This document shows positions 54,332 through 62,467 of a stretch of DNA of 64,000 nt, piece after piece (position 1 is the first letter of the stretch; every line of letters begins with the position of its first letter). The translations under genes were made by a program, and so were the position numbers. Source of the stretch: a virus; IMG/VR virus record IMGVR_UViG_3300006329_000001, positions 62,001-126,000 of that record; one strand, 5' to 3'. A model generated the notes under the pieces. It searched no databases, had not been told where the DNA came from, and saw nothing but the letters and a program-made list of their open reading frames with translations.

Positions 54332-55470
54332 TAAATTGCTTCCCTTAGTCTTAAGTATGTGTTGGTAGAGGTTGCTAACTCTTTTGATTTAGCAGGTCTT
54401 CTCTCTCCCCATGCTAATAATACTTTCTTACCTTTATCCTTCTTCTCTCTTAATCCTTCGAACCTATCCTCATTTAATGCGTGCCATGCTCCATTTTTCT
54501 GAAGTGTGCAGGGTTGATTGATAGTTAGGATCACACCTTTTGGATCGCATATTTCATAGAATACTGATTGACCTCTAGCATATGTGTTAACATTAGTAGC
54601 ATTGCCTAGTCTCTCTTGTAACTTAGCATAATCCTTATTTGTTATGCTGAATAAGTAGTTTCCTTTACCTATGCACAATAAATGCTCATCAGATACAATA
54701 CCAGTTGCTTTTAATAGTCTCTTGAGTACTAACTTATTATCAATCTGGTTAACTGCTTCAGATATAGTTTGAGCAACTTGCTTACCAATAGATTTGCAAT
54801 CTGACTCCCATTGTGTCTTTACATCATCCCAGTATCTTGCTTGATCGCTATTGATGTAGAAATTACGAACTGCATCATTAATAGCATCTAATTGATGATA
54901 ATAACCCAATAATTGTGGTGCAATCTCTTCTACTAAATTATCTCTTACTTCTCTCTTACTACCTTTAAACTTCTTACCTTGAGCATCCTTATAAATTCCT
55001 GGTGAACAATTAGTATTGTCAAATAAGAAATTATTTAATGTGCTGTTAAATGTACCTGAGCATACTTGTATAGAATCAAATCCATTTTTGTAGTTCTTAA
55101 CTGATACTGATAACTGTTCACAATTATCAAATGTGATTAATAGATCACCTTTTAAATTCTTGTTTCTATACTCTGCATCTACACAAGTGAAGTAAAACTT
55201 TCTGTTAGGGAACTGATTAATAAACTCTGGTAATAGTTGATGTACTGTCTTATCAACATTTGTTTTATACTTAGAGGATAGGAACTTGCTTAATACTCCT
55301 CTCTCTGTACAATATGAAATCCACTCCTCTTCCTGAGTAGCAGAGCAATGTGAAATTGCAACATCATGATTCTCTGCGTGCTTTTGTAGTTCTGAAGCAA
55401 GATAGATTTCAGCAGCATCTTGGATGTAGTGATCTGTAGATGAACCTGCTCCTCTTTTTGTTTTTGTCAT
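54331..55470 (-). CDS. PD-(D/E)XK-like nuclease (restriction-enzyme-like)
   Basis: 379 aa from ATG 55470; the open frame reaches a TTG at 55509, but the ATG has the better ribosome site. The candidate active site is KGDLLITFDN followed by LSVSVKNYKNGFDSIQV: a Gly-Asp on one strand (D109) and a VSVK strand (K125), the spacing of a PD-(D/E)XK core, with Ser where D/E is usual. An upstream acidic residue is in the helix HYIQDAAEIYLASELQ. The rest, with LLKATGIVSDEHLLCIGKGN, has the feel of type II restriction enzymes. No methyltransferase partner is visible, so a role in degrading host or rival phage DNA is possible. Confidence 0.6.
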   Translation of the reverse strand: MTKTKRGAGSSTDHYIQDAAEIYLASELQKHAENHDVAISHCSATQEEEWISYCTERGVLSKFLSSKYKTNVDKTVHQLLPEFINQFPNRKFYFTCVDAEYRNKNLKGDLLITFDNCEQLSVSVKNYKNGFDSIQVCSGTFNSTLNNFLFDNTNCSPGIYKDAQGKKFKGSKREVRDNLVEEIAPQLLGYYHQLDAINDAVRNFYINSDQARYWDDVKTQWESDCKSIGKQVAQTISEAVNQIDNKLVLKRLLKATGIVSDEHLLCIGKGNYLFSITNKDYAKLQERLGNATNVNTYARGQSVFYEICDPKGVILTINQPCTLQKNGAWHALNEDRFEGLREKKDKGKKVLLAWGERRPAKSKELATSTNTYLRLREAI

Positions 55471-55496
55471 TGATTCGCCTTTGCAAATAGTGTTTA

Positions 55497-55715
55497 TTAA
55501 TCTAACCAAGAATCGTTTTCTGTAATCTTGAGTAGGTTGGGATTCTTTCGAACCTCATGTTGATAGTCTAACTCTTTATACAACTTATTGAGCAACTTTG
55601 TAACATAAGTTGATCTCTCTAATTTGTGTGATAATGAGAGTAGTTCCTCAACGTGCTGTTTACATTTTACAAGTGTAAAACATTCTTGGGTTGATACATC
55701 TATTTTACTATCCAT
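55497..55715 (-). CDS. Small helical protein, unknown function
   Basis: 72 aa from ATG 55715, where AAGGAGG lies 10 bases before the start; the frame is open to 55778 without a ribosome site. MDSKIDVSTQECFTLVKCKQ is followed by HVEELLSLSHKLERSTYVTK and LLNKLYKELDYQHEVRKNPN. Long amphipathic helices suggest a helical hairpin. It lies between oxygenase C and the nuclease, and its first codons overlap the end of oxygenase C. Confidence 0.62.
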   Translation of the reverse strand: MDSKIDVSTQECFTLVKCKQHVEELLSLSHKLERSTYVTKLLNKLYKELDYQHEVRKNPNLLKITENDSWLD

Positions 55716-56277
55716 TTGCAGAATAACCTCCTTGTGTTGTGATACTAGGTGAACTGTCCTTATGGTCAGCGATTGCACCTAAACTGATTCTCATTTTATC
55801 ATGCACATAAGGTGGATTCCCCTTATGTATCATGCTACTATCAAATACTATTATTCTACCTTGTCTAAATCTAACTCTATCCCCAGTTATAAATTCTGTA
55901 TCACCTGATTCACCAAATGCGTGGTATATTATACTTGTTGCAGGTATGTGTCTATCATCATGTAATTGTGATTCCATATCAGGTGATTGAGCATTAACTA
56001 ATAACCTATGGATATGTGATATGGGTTTATCCTTACATATATCTTTCTTTATACATTCACAAAAATAACTAAAAAACCAATAGAATGGTGATGTATCACT
56101 AAAGTTATCATCCCTGATAACAGTATTTCCCCAAAACCTAGTCTCTTTATAATCACCATAAGGTGCATTATTATAGTACATAGGGCAATATTCAGTTATC
56201 CATTGTGCCACGTCATCAACAATCCAATCAGGAAAATATCCATCAATGACCTTGACACCTTTAATATTATATGTCAT
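55708..56277 (-). CDS. 2OG-Fe(II) oxygenase, HxD type (oxygenase C)
   Basis: 189 aa. Prolyl-4-hydroxylase-like layout: an N-terminal half with VIDGYFPDWIVDDVAQWITE, then ESQLHDDRHIPATSIIYHAF with the HxD pair, a GDTEFITGDRVRFRQGRIIV stretch, and FDSSMIHKGNPPYVHDKMRI with the distal His and Arg. It is closest in layout to oxygenases F and H. Predicted to hydroxylate an unknown substrate. ATGA overlap with oxygenase D upstream and an 8-bp overlap with the 72-aa gene downstream. Confidence 0.82.
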   Translation of the reverse strand: MTYNIKGVKVIDGYFPDWIVDDVAQWITEYCPMYYNNAPYGDYKETRFWGNTVIRDDNFSDTSPFYWFFSYFCECIKKDICKDKPISHIHRLLVNAQSPDMESQLHDDRHIPATSIIYHAFGESGDTEFITGDRVRFRQGRIIVFDSSMIHKGNPPYVHDKMRISLGAIADHKDSSPSITTQGGYSANG

Positions 56278-56909
56278 GCTATATCTCTCCTTATCTCTTC
56301 TTGAGTTGGGATATACTTATTACCTGTTAACCTAAAGTTAGCAGATATAGTAATACGTTTATGTTCTGATTTTTGCATACTTACTTGATGATGTTGGTAG
56401 GCAGGGAATATAATAATATCCCCTTCTTTGACCTCAGGAAACCATGTAGTATGTACTGGGTAGTATTTACTAAAGTTACCTAAATGTACCTTTTGGTCAG
56501 GATGATAAAATATAAAATTAGCATCCTCCTCAGGTATATAGTCTAAGAAATATGCACAACTAAATGTACAATCATCCCCACCTGCGTGAGTATGTACATC
56601 TTGCATATCTCCCTGATTATATACATTAATCCATGACTCAAACATACTTATTCTATTGTTGACATCACCACCTAATTTCATGTGCATATCCATGAGACTA
56701 TCTTGTATTGCCTTCTCAAAAACATCCCATGAAAAGTCTGTTAGATTTGTATTACTATCAAAACTGGATGATAGGTTACAATTCCACTCACTTGGATTAT
56801 TTAATTGTGCATCATCTAATTCTTTAAGAAATAATCTCTTAAGGTATTGATGACTTGGCACTTCTCCATGATAATAAAATCCTGGAAATAGTGCCTTAAT
56901 GTCTCCCAT
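56274..56909 (-). CDS. 2OG-Fe(II) oxygenase, HxH type (oxygenase D)
   Basis: 211 aa. WINVYNQGDMQDVHTHAGGD gives the HxH site, followed by a SCAYFLDY strand, then KEGDIIIFPAYQHHQVSMQK with the distal His and KRITISANFRL with the Arg. Its N-terminus (MGDIKALFPGFYYHGEVPSH) has the LFP..YY pattern shared by this subfamily. It starts one base after the helicase stop and overlaps oxygenase C by ATGA. Paralogue of oxygenase B by shared motif. Confidence 0.83.
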   Translation of the reverse strand: MGDIKALFPGFYYHGEVPSHQYLKRLFLKELDDAQLNNPSEWNCNLSSSFDSNTNLTDFSWDVFEKAIQDSLMDMHMKLGGDVNNRISMFESWINVYNQGDMQDVHTHAGGDDCTFSCAYFLDYIPEEDANFIFYHPDQKVHLGNFSKYYPVHTTWFPEVKEGDIIIFPAYQHHQVSMQKSEHKRITISANFRLTGNKYIPTQEEIRRDIA

Positions 56910-56910
56910 G

Positions 56911-58146
56911 TTATGTTACTAAAGAAACTGGTGGTTGTCCATCAACAAATATAGCATCAACAACTTTCTGTAGTCTCTTGATGATATGTTTAGTCTTAGG
57001 ATGTACTGGTACTGTTACATAACCTGTTGGTTTATTGTATAGTTTCCAGTTCATAGGTGCTAACTCACCTGAGTTGATTCTATTACGATCATCACTATCT
57101 AGTCTAATAACCCGACCTATAGTCTGTGCCATTTCGACAACTGATAAGTAACGTAACATAATAGTATGAGTCAAACCAGATACGTTAATGCCCTCTGAAA
57201 GTATGCTGTAATGAAAGCATATAAAGGATATTGTAGCATCTTTTGACCACTCATGCAATGTTTTAAGGAACTCATGACGTGAGACTTTCTTGTCATTAAC
57301 GTATGCACCAAATTTACTGGTAACGTGTAATACATTGATGTCTCTCTCTTTTAGTTCCTCTAAGAGTGAAGTATGTCCTAACATATGACCTAATACCTTA
57401 GAACTAGGAACTGATACTAATACCTTAAGAATACCATCATCATAAGCATTATCAATGATGTCTATTATACTATCTTGTGCAGGTTTTTCTGTATTAAATG
57501 GAACAATAGTAGGTGGTAGTATAGTTCCACTCTCTATTAATTCTTGTGCCTTTACATTGCAAATAGTATTACCATAGACATCAACATTATTCATACCTCT
57601 TTCATGCTTACGAGATATACGAGGTGTTGCTGTAAAGAAATAGTTGCGTGTAGCATATTCTGAGAAGTATTTGGTACTCTCAAAGAATGATCTCGCTACA
57701 CTATTATGTGATTCATCATAATATACTGTATCAACCTCAACATCTAAACACTCTTGTATCTTGTGAAGTGAATGATATGTTGTAAATATCAGTTGATTAT
57801 TGATGCTATTGTGAAACCATTGTGTGATCTCATCATGCTTAGTAGTATTAAGGTATTCACTCTTACCACTATGAACATGTAATACATCAGCATCACAATA
57901 TTCCATGAAATCTCTGCATAGTTGTTGTGCCAATAATATACGAGGGGCGACTACAACTAAAGTCTGTGGGATGCTTTTTGAGAACTGGTTTAGAGCATCC
58001 TGTATCATAATATATGTTTTGCCTCCACCAGTAGGCACTATGATTTGACCTTTATCATCCGATACCATAGAGTCTAATGCCCTCTGTTGATGTGGTCGTA
58101 ATGAAATAGTCAATGAATTAATAATGTAATAATTTAATTGTACCAA
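56911..58146 (-). CDS. SF2 DNA/RNA helicase (DEAD/DEAH-type)
   Basis: 411 aa with all core SF2 motifs: a Q-motif-like LRPHQQRALDSM (residues 16-27), Walker A VPTGGGKT (37-44), motif II DESH (144-147), motif III TATP (172-175), and motif VI QTIGRVIRLD (341-350). The start shown is a TTG at 58146 that sits in the U-tract of the upstream terminator, so the true start may be the TTG at 58113 or another non-ATG codon. No N- or C-terminal extra domain is visible. It could remodel replication or recombination forks, or act with the nuclease-like gene 54331-55470 as a restriction-like pair. T4 UvsW is larger and I do not equate the two. Confidence 0.85.
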   Translation of the reverse strand: MVQLNYYIINSLTISLRPHQQRALDSMVSDDKGQIIVPTGGGKTYIMIQDALNQFSKSIPQTLVVVAPRILLAQQLCRDFMEYCDADVLHVHSGKSEYLNTTKHDEITQWFHNSINNQLIFTTYHSLHKIQECLDVEVDTVYYDESHNSVARSFFESTKYFSEYATRNYFFTATPRISRKHERGMNNVDVYGNTICNVKAQELIESGTILPPTIVPFNTEKPAQDSIIDIIDNAYDDGILKVLVSVPSSKVLGHMLGHTSLLEELKERDINVLHVTSKFGAYVNDKKVSRHEFLKTLHEWSKDATISFICFHYSILSEGINVSGLTHTIMLRYLSVVEMAQTIGRVIRLDSDDRNRINSGELAPMNWKLYNKPTGYVTVPVHPKTKHIIKRLQKVVDAIFVDGQPPVSLVT

Positions 58147-58173
58147 TAAAAAAGCACCTGTGTAAAGGTGCTT
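58146..58173 (-). terminator. Rho-independent terminator
   Basis: Minus strand AAGCACCTTTACACAGGTGCTT: an 8-bp stem (58166-58173 with 58152-58159) and a TTACAC-type 6-base loop, followed by TTTTTATT. A perfect terminator for the gene at 58181-58477, just ahead of the helicase. Confidence 0.8.
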
Positions 58174-58180
58174 GTGACAG

Positions 58181-58477
58181 TTACTTAATTGCTACTCTGT
58201 CAGGAACTTTGATGCCTGTATTCATAACAAAGTTAACTACAAATGCTTCTAGGTATATTAGAGGTAGTATAACAAAATCAATACCTGATAGTTTGGATAG
58301 ATCAGGGGATGTTGTCTTGGGTTCTACCTTAATAACCTCAACTTTAGGTTTCGCAGGTGTTGTCTTGCGTGTCCTTCTTTTGCGAGGTGTTGTAGGTGTT
58401 GTCAATGTAGATAATAATAAATGACGAGAGAAAACAAAACGATTAACTGAGAGGTTCGACTTAAAGACCTGTTCCAC
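58181..58477 (-). CDS. Small C-terminal-anchored membrane protein
   Basis: 98 aa from a GTG at 58477; a TTG at 58405 (73 aa) is also possible, and neither has a clear ribosome site. A Thr/Pro/Lys/Arg-rich linker (TTPTTPRKRRTRKTTPAKPK then VEVIKVEPK) is followed by one hydrophobic helix, DFVILPLIYLEAFVVNFVM, at about residues 66-85, then a short tail KVPDRVAIK. The linker is positively charged and probably cytoplasmic. Terminated by the hairpin at 58146-58173. No family recognised; no high-light-inducible (ExxNxR) motif is present. Confidence 0.55.
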   Translation of the reverse strand: MEQVFKSNLSVNRFVFSRHLLLSTLTTPTTPRKRRTRKTTPAKPKVEVIKVEPKTTSPDLSKLSGIDFVILPLIYLEAFVVNFVMNTGIKVPDRVAIK

Positions 58478-58504
58478 CTCGTTTTAACTATGCTAGTTAA
58501 ATCT

Positions 58505-58600
58505 TTAGTCATCTAATGACTTAAGGGATGAGATCACCCATGCCTCAGTAGGTGGTTTGTTTTCCCATTTATATATTACCACAAGGTCAACCCATTGCAA
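58505..58600 (-). CDS. Possible very small protein (31 aa)
   Basis: A TTG immediately after the TGA of the 61-aa gene opens the frame LQWVDLVVIYKWENKPPTEA then WVISSLKSLDD. It fills most of an otherwise empty stretch but has no ribosome site. It is in the same frame as the gene before it, so it could also be a read-through tail of that gene. Low confidence. Confidence 0.3.
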   Translation of the reverse strand: MQWVDLVVIYKWENKPPTEAWVISSLKSLDD

Positions 58601-58786
58601 TCATGCTTGTGCCAGTTTGTTGACCTGTCCACACTTACAATCGGGGCAATCGATCTCTGATCGGTAACCTTCCAGTTTATTCAGTAGGTTTCCCAGTTCT
58701 AAACCATTTTGACAATAGTTCCCCATTGTCTTGCGAACTGTATCAATCATAAGATCAGTTTCTTGCTGACTAAAAACATATCTCAT
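58601..58786 (-). CDS. Small protein with CxxC-type C-terminus, unknown function
   Basis: 61 aa from ATG 58786 (GGAG 9 bases upstream; the frame is open to a GTG at 58858). MRYVFSQQETDLMIDTVRKT is followed by MGNYCQNGLELGNLLNKLEG and a cysteine cluster DCPDCKCGQ near the C-terminus, which could bind zinc or a cluster. ATGA overlap with the 51-aa gene upstream. No family recognised. Confidence 0.65.
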   Translation of the reverse strand: MRYVFSQQETDLMIDTVRKTMGNYCQNGLELGNLLNKLEGYRSEIDCPDCKCGQVNKLAQA

Positions 58787-58938
58787 AGTAGTATTGCTCC
58801 AATAATAAATCCTTTGCCAAATGCTAGGCATAACATTTGATAGTCTGTTAGATTCCACTTAACTTGTATCTTCTTAGCAAGTGCTTTATCCCAATCTTTA
58901 ATTTTAGTCAGGGCATTACCCAAGTTAAAATTATACAT
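58783..58938 (-). CDS. Small membrane-like protein, unknown function
   Basis: 51 aa, MYNFNLGNALTKIKDWDKAL then a C-terminal hydrophobic helix LTDYQMLCLAFGKGFIIGAI ending LL. The helix is short but could span or dip into a membrane. AGGAGGACACTTATG gives a strong ribosome site. It ends in an ATGA overlap with the next gene. No family recognised. Confidence 0.63.
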   Translation of the reverse strand: MYNFNLGNALTKIKDWDKALAKKIQVKWNLTDYQMLCLAFGKGFIIGAILL

Positions 58939-58956
58939 AAGTGTCCTCCTAAAATA

Positions 58957-59304
58957 CTATTTATTCTCAGGTTCTTTACCAGTTATTTCTTTTGGCAAAT
59001 CCTCATTTCCAGGATGTTCTCTTATATAACCAGTATAATTTTTCTTGTTGTGGAAATGGGTGTCCTCCATCCATAAATCATCCCATTGATGTGCATAAAC
59101 TAATACTTTTACCTGTCTCTTGCCGTTCATAGTCTCTGGGTCATCCCACTCATGTGTAACGACAGTAATATATTGATCTGATATGAAATCAATATAACCT
59201 TCCTCTCCGTCAGGTGTCTTGACTCTCATACCCTTCTCAAGTGACTTGAGTATGTTTCTTAATTCCAATCTTACAGACTCCGATAGAAAAATAGGTGTAC
59301 TCAT
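58957..59304 (-). CDS. SH3/KOW-like small protein, unknown function
   Basis: 115 aa. After a helical N-terminus (SVRLELRNILKSLEKGMRVK) comes a beta-barrel-like segment with TPDGEEGYIDFISDQYITVV, THEWDDPETMNGKRQVKVLV and YAHQWDDLWMEDTHFHNKKN, then a Lys/Glu/Pro tail. It resembles a KOW/SH3 domain with an aromatic face. It is the head of a short overlapping string with oxygenase E (ATGA). It may bind RNA or the substrate of the oxygenases; this is a guess from position. Confidence 0.65.
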   Translation of the reverse strand: MSTPIFLSESVRLELRNILKSLEKGMRVKTPDGEEGYIDFISDQYITVVTHEWDDPETMNGKRQVKVLVYAHQWDDLWMEDTHFHNKKNYTGYIREHPGNEDLPKEITGKEPENK

Positions 59305-59906
59305 AATTTTAGTAGTGAAGTTGGATTACCAAAATCACCCTTAAGAAATATATTAAATGCTAGTGAGTATCTCTCTCGCATTATTTGATTAGGTGTAACT
59401 AGATGCACTAAAGAACTGGGGAACATTACCACCATGCCATCCTTAGGTTGTATTGTCCATTGCTTACTATTATATAGATTACCTGTTTTGATACGAGGTG
59501 CAACCATACAATAAGATTGATCTCTGAATACTAAATCACCACATCTTTCATGTGTTTGTAGATAACAAATACCACTAAACATGCTGTTGCGGTGGGAATG
59601 GTCATGTGTTTTCTCTTGGAATTTATGTCTATTAATCCATGAGCAAGTATATGTTATTTCATGACATCTTTCATCAATTCCTAATACTTTCCATACATAT
59701 TCTTCCACATGATATTGTAACCAATCTCTAAATTTAGGTAGTTTATTCAGAACATTCATTTCGAATGTCTGACTACCTTCTCTTGGTGCTTTGTGATACT
59801 CCCATCCCTCAATGTCTCTAATAATATTAGGCATTGATGGGTCTTCTGCAACATATACAGGGGATGAGAACAGAGGTAGTATATCAGTTCTTACTGAAGT
59901 TCGCAT
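59301..59906 (-). CDS. 2OG-Fe(II) oxygenase, HxH type (oxygenase E)
   Basis: 201 aa. The metal site is EKTHDHSHRNSMFSGICYLQ (HDH, then SGICY strand), followed by GDLVFRDQSYCMVAPRIKTG and KDGMVVMFPSSLVHLVTPNQ with the distal His, then an Arg in RERYSLAFNIFLKG. The N-terminus LPLFSSPVYVAEDPS matches the LFxxPVY start of this subfamily, so ATG 59906 is taken as the start although it overlaps oxygenase F by 23 bp. Substrate unknown. Confidence 0.82.
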   Translation of the reverse strand: MRTSVRTDILPLFSSPVYVAEDPSMPNIIRDIEGWEYHKAPREGSQTFEMNVLNKLPKFRDWLQYHVEEYVWKVLGIDERCHEITYTCSWINRHKFQEKTHDHSHRNSMFSGICYLQTHERCGDLVFRDQSYCMVAPRIKTGNLYNSKQWTIQPKDGMVVMFPSSLVHLVTPNQIMRERYSLAFNIFLKGDFGNPTSLLKL

Positions 59907-60372
59907 TGATTAGAATCCTATTCTTGTGTTCACTTGGAGAATGACCAGTATGTTCTATCTTGCCATCAAATAATAATAGTCTGTTCGCTTTCGGTTCTAC
60001 TTGCCATGTAATTCCTTCTTCTTTTAGTAGGGTGTTGCCATCACTATCATTAACATAGTATATACACACCCAATGTGGTTCTTTCTCATCAACGTGCCAC
60101 CCATGTCTATACCCATTTGGATTAAGTATTGTCATGTCTGCTCTAACCCTCAAGACATTTCGGGCATTTAGGGCAGATTCCATCATTTCTACGAGGTGTG
60201 CAAATATGGGGTGTTCCTCAGCAGTTAACCAATGATTAAAACCAAATGCTTGTAGGTCATCATTACCATAGGTTAAAGTTTGTTGCATAAACCAAGGGAA
60301 CTCCCATGATGTCATGTAATCATGTAGTTCTTTCCATTTGTCATGATCGAGGAAGTTATCCTCAATCTTCAT
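59884..60372 (-). CDS. 2OG-Fe(II) oxygenase, HxD type (oxygenase F)
   Basis: 162 aa from ATG 60372 (MKIEDNFLDHDKWKELHDYM), which overlaps the upstream 58-aa gene by 11 bp; ATG 60402 is in frame and would overlap it by 41. The active-site blocks are YRHGWHVDEKEPHWVCIYYV (HxD in HVD), DGNTLLKEEGITWQVEPKAN, then RLLLFDGKIEHTGHSPSEHK with the distal His and an Arg in NRILINANF. The layout is that of small prolyl-4-hydroxylase-like enzymes. Together with JmjC-type G it forms one of two similar gene pairs. Confidence 0.83.
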   Translation of the reverse strand: MKIEDNFLDHDKWKELHDYMTSWEFPWFMQQTLTYGNDDLQAFGFNHWLTAEEHPIFAHLVEMMESALNARNVLRVRADMTILNPNGYRHGWHVDEKEPHWVCIYYVNDSDGNTLLKEEGITWQVEPKANRLLLFDGKIEHTGHSPSEHKNRILINANFSKN

Positions 60373-60538
60373 GCTTGAGATGTAAGGCGGACGCAATTTC
60401 ATCTATCAGTTCACGTTGTTCTTCTGGAAGTTTTCCCAACTTATTATACCATTCTTTTTGTAATAAGAAAAGTGCCTTAGTTAATGTTTGTTTATGCTTC
60501 TGCTGTAGAGTCAAACACTCTACTGCTATTGATGTCAT
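60362..60538 (-). CDS. Small helical protein, unknown function
   Basis: 58 aa, MTSIAVECLTLQQKHKQTLT then KALFLLQKEWYNKLGKLPEE and QRELIDEIASALHLKHED. Helical, slightly basic. It lies between JmjC-like oxygenase G and oxygenase F with an 11-bp overlap into F. No family recognised. Confidence 0.62.
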   Translation of the reverse strand: MTSIAVECLTLQQKHKQTLTKALFLLQKEWYNKLGKLPEEQRELIDEIASALHLKHED

Positions 60539-60566
60539 GATGCCCCCACATGCGGATTAATACTAT

Positions 60567-61265
60567 TTAGAATAGTTGATACGATTCCCGATCACTACAC
60601 TCACACCTCTTAGGACACCAGATAGGTACTGATATTGAGAGTCTCTTCTTAGAGGGATATGCTTTGTGTAGTTTCCTTTGTGGCAAGTATAGCACATCTC
60701 CCGCTTTAAGCACAGTATCCAACTGAATTGTTAGTTCATCCTGACTTGGTACATGTGGGTACTCTTCTGTGCTTGGTATCAATGCACTTGCTCTGTTCTC
60801 ATACACTACCCATCTAGTCTCACCATCCATCTGCATAATATAAGTTGGACCTTGATCCCAATGTGGATGAAATGATTTTGCTTGTGGTCTTGTACCTAAG
60901 TTCATAAAGATATGACAGTCAGCACACCCATCAAATCTAGTCTCGAACTCAGTTAATAGTTCTTCTACCTTACTATTACCATGACCATACTGTGATATAT
61001 TTACTGTCCATCCATCCTTTGCATACGCAAATAGATCAGTCTTCTTATATACTCCCTTATAAAACCATGGTTCTTCTACTGTCTCTAAATCTATTCTCTT
61101 ACCATCATCACCTAATACTGTAGTGATGTAATTCCATGGGGCATTTAGGGCATTTTCTGCATCCTCCCATGTGACTATCTGACCTACAGCATTATGCCAT
61201 ACTCTAGGTTCATCATTATATTTGTAGACCTCAGGGTCAAGAAATTCGTAGTTTAAAATTGACAT
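60567..61265 (-). CDS. JmjC/cupin-type 2OG-Fe(II) oxygenase (oxygenase G)
   Basis: 232 aa. The JmjC core is present: a HIFMNLGTRPQAKSFHPHWD segment with the HxD pair (HWD), followed by PTYIMQMDGETRWVVYENRA, and AGDVLYLPQRKLHKAYPSKK with the third His ligand, then RLSISVPIWCPKR. The layout is that of bacterial ROXA/YcfD-type hydroxylases, which hydroxylate ribosomal proteins, but this form is about half the size and lacks the C-terminal dimerisation domain. It shares length and block order with oxygenase I (61751-62467), so they are paralogues. Start overlaps the end of oxygenase H by 29 bp. Confidence 0.8.
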   Translation of the reverse strand: MSILNYEFLDPEVYKYNDEPRVWHNAVGQIVTWEDAENALNAPWNYITTVLGDDGKRIDLETVEEPWFYKGVYKKTDLFAYAKDGWTVNISQYGHGNSKVEELLTEFETRFDGCADCHIFMNLGTRPQAKSFHPHWDQGPTYIMQMDGETRWVVYENRASALIPSTEEYPHVPSQDELTIQLDTVLKAGDVLYLPQRKLHKAYPSKKRLSISVPIWCPKRCECSDRESYQLF

Positions 61266-61767
61266 TCATTGCAATCCTAATACCCTGTGTAGGTGATGAT
61301 GAAGCATGGATCTCTGATCCACCGAATACTATCATCTTACCTTTAAGTGGTGACTCTCTGTGAATAATTTTATGATCCTTATCAAAGAAAAATGTATCAC
61401 CCTCTGCTTCATTGACATAATATAATGCAGTAGTGTGATCGAAATCATAATCTGTATGTGGTGCATGATGTAGCATACCATCAGGATAACATAGTCCTAA
61501 TCGTACACGATATATGTCCTCCACTCTTGCATCACATTTCTCTGCAATGCAATATAATGCACTCTCAAATAATCCTGTCTGTTCACTAACAGGTTGATAC
61601 TCATCTATTAATTGATGAGAGAATGACTGTGCCTTGATACCATCATGACTGTCTGCAACTTGATATGTAGTATCATCTAACCAATACCATGGAAATGTAG
61701 GGTTACGACAAATACTGTCCAGTTGATTAACTATAGGTTCTGGTAACGTATTAAAAACGGATTTCAT
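61237..61767 (-). CDS. 2OG-Fe(II) oxygenase, HxD type (oxygenase H)
   Basis: 176 aa from ATG 61767, which follows GATAGGAGACAGT; an in-frame start at 61806 lies further inside oxygenase I. Active-site blocks: LHHAPHTDYDFDHTTALYYV (HTD), NEAEGDTFFFDKDHKIIHRE, then KGKMIVFGGSEIHASSSPTQ with the distal His and Arg in GIRIAMNVNF. Close in layout to oxygenase F. With JmjC-type I it forms the second JmjC-HxD pair. Substrate unknown. Confidence 0.82.
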   Translation of the reverse strand: MKSVFNTLPEPIVNQLDSICRNPTFPWYWLDDTTYQVADSHDGIKAQSFSHQLIDEYQPVSEQTGLFESALYCIAEKCDARVEDIYRVRLGLCYPDGMLHHAPHTDYDFDHTTALYYVNEAEGDTFFFDKDHKIIHRESPLKGKMIVFGGSEIHASSSPTQGIRIAMNVNFKLRIS

Positions 61768-62467
61768 ACTGTCTCCTATCACTTGGTACATCACGAGGAT
61801 ATGCACATGGTATGCTCATACTTAATCTCTTACCACCTGGAAATGGTTTATGGTATGTCCTCGCAGGGAAATACATTACATCACCTGCTTCTAGTGTAAC
61901 GTCAAGATCAACTGTTAGGTTATGTCCTTCATTATCAGGACTATATGGGTTGTCATCCATCTTAATTAATGCACTACACCTCTCTTTATATACTTGCCAG
62001 TGTGTTTCTCCTTCTAACTGACATATAAAATTGGGTGGTAAATCCCAGTGTGCACCAAAGGATACACCATTTGGTTTAGCATTACCAAATATATGTGCAT
62101 CACAATTACAATCATATCTGTCCTCTATATTTTCTAATAGATTATCTACTGCTGCATTAAAATGTCCATACTGTTCTATAGTAAATGTTAACCCCTCCTC
62201 AATACCTTGGAACAGTTCTTCCTTAATAGGAAACTTATCTTCATACCATACCTCAAACTTCTCAGTAAGGTCTAGTCTCCTACCATCAGTATTGAGCAAG
62301 CAACATCTATAATGCCATGGGTTATTCATGCACTTGGTTACATCATCCCATGTACAATACTGTTCGGGATTCTTTAATGCACCTTTCCAGACTCTTGGTC
62401 TATCATCTGTCTGGAATATATTTGGATTTAGAAATGGTAAATTAAGAACTTCCATAGTCTCCTTCAC
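61751..62467 (-). CDS. JmjC/cupin-type 2OG-Fe(II) oxygenase (oxygenase I)
   Basis: 238 aa. Core blocks: HIFGNAKPNGVSFGAHWDLP with the HxD pair, NFICQLEGETHWQVYKERCS, then AGDVMYFPARTYHKPFPGGK with the third His and RLSMSIPCAYPRD. The N-terminus (LPFLNPNIFQTDDRPRVWKG) parallels that of oxygenase G (YEFLDPEVYKYNDEPRVWHN), confirming common origin. ATG 62467 or ATG 62455 could be the start. It overlaps oxygenase J by 26 bp. Predicted to hydroxylate a protein; no direct evidence of target. Confidence 0.8.
   Translation of the reverse strand: MKETMEVLNLPFLNPNIFQTDDRPRVWKGALKNPEQYCTWDDVTKCMNNPWHYRCCLLNTDGRRLDLTEKFEVWYEDKFPIKEELFQGIEEGLTFTIEQYGHFNAAVDNLLENIEDRYDCNCDAHIFGNAKPNGVSFGAHWDLPPNFICQLEGETHWQVYKERCSALIKMDDNPYSPDNEGHNLTVDLDVTLEAGDVMYFPARTYHKPFPGGKRLSMSIPCAYPRDVPSDRRQYEIRF

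Noticed and set aside
56911-58146. Identity with T4 UvsW
   Set aside because: It is shorter and I see no UvsW-specific N-terminal domain; only the general SF2 motifs are clear.
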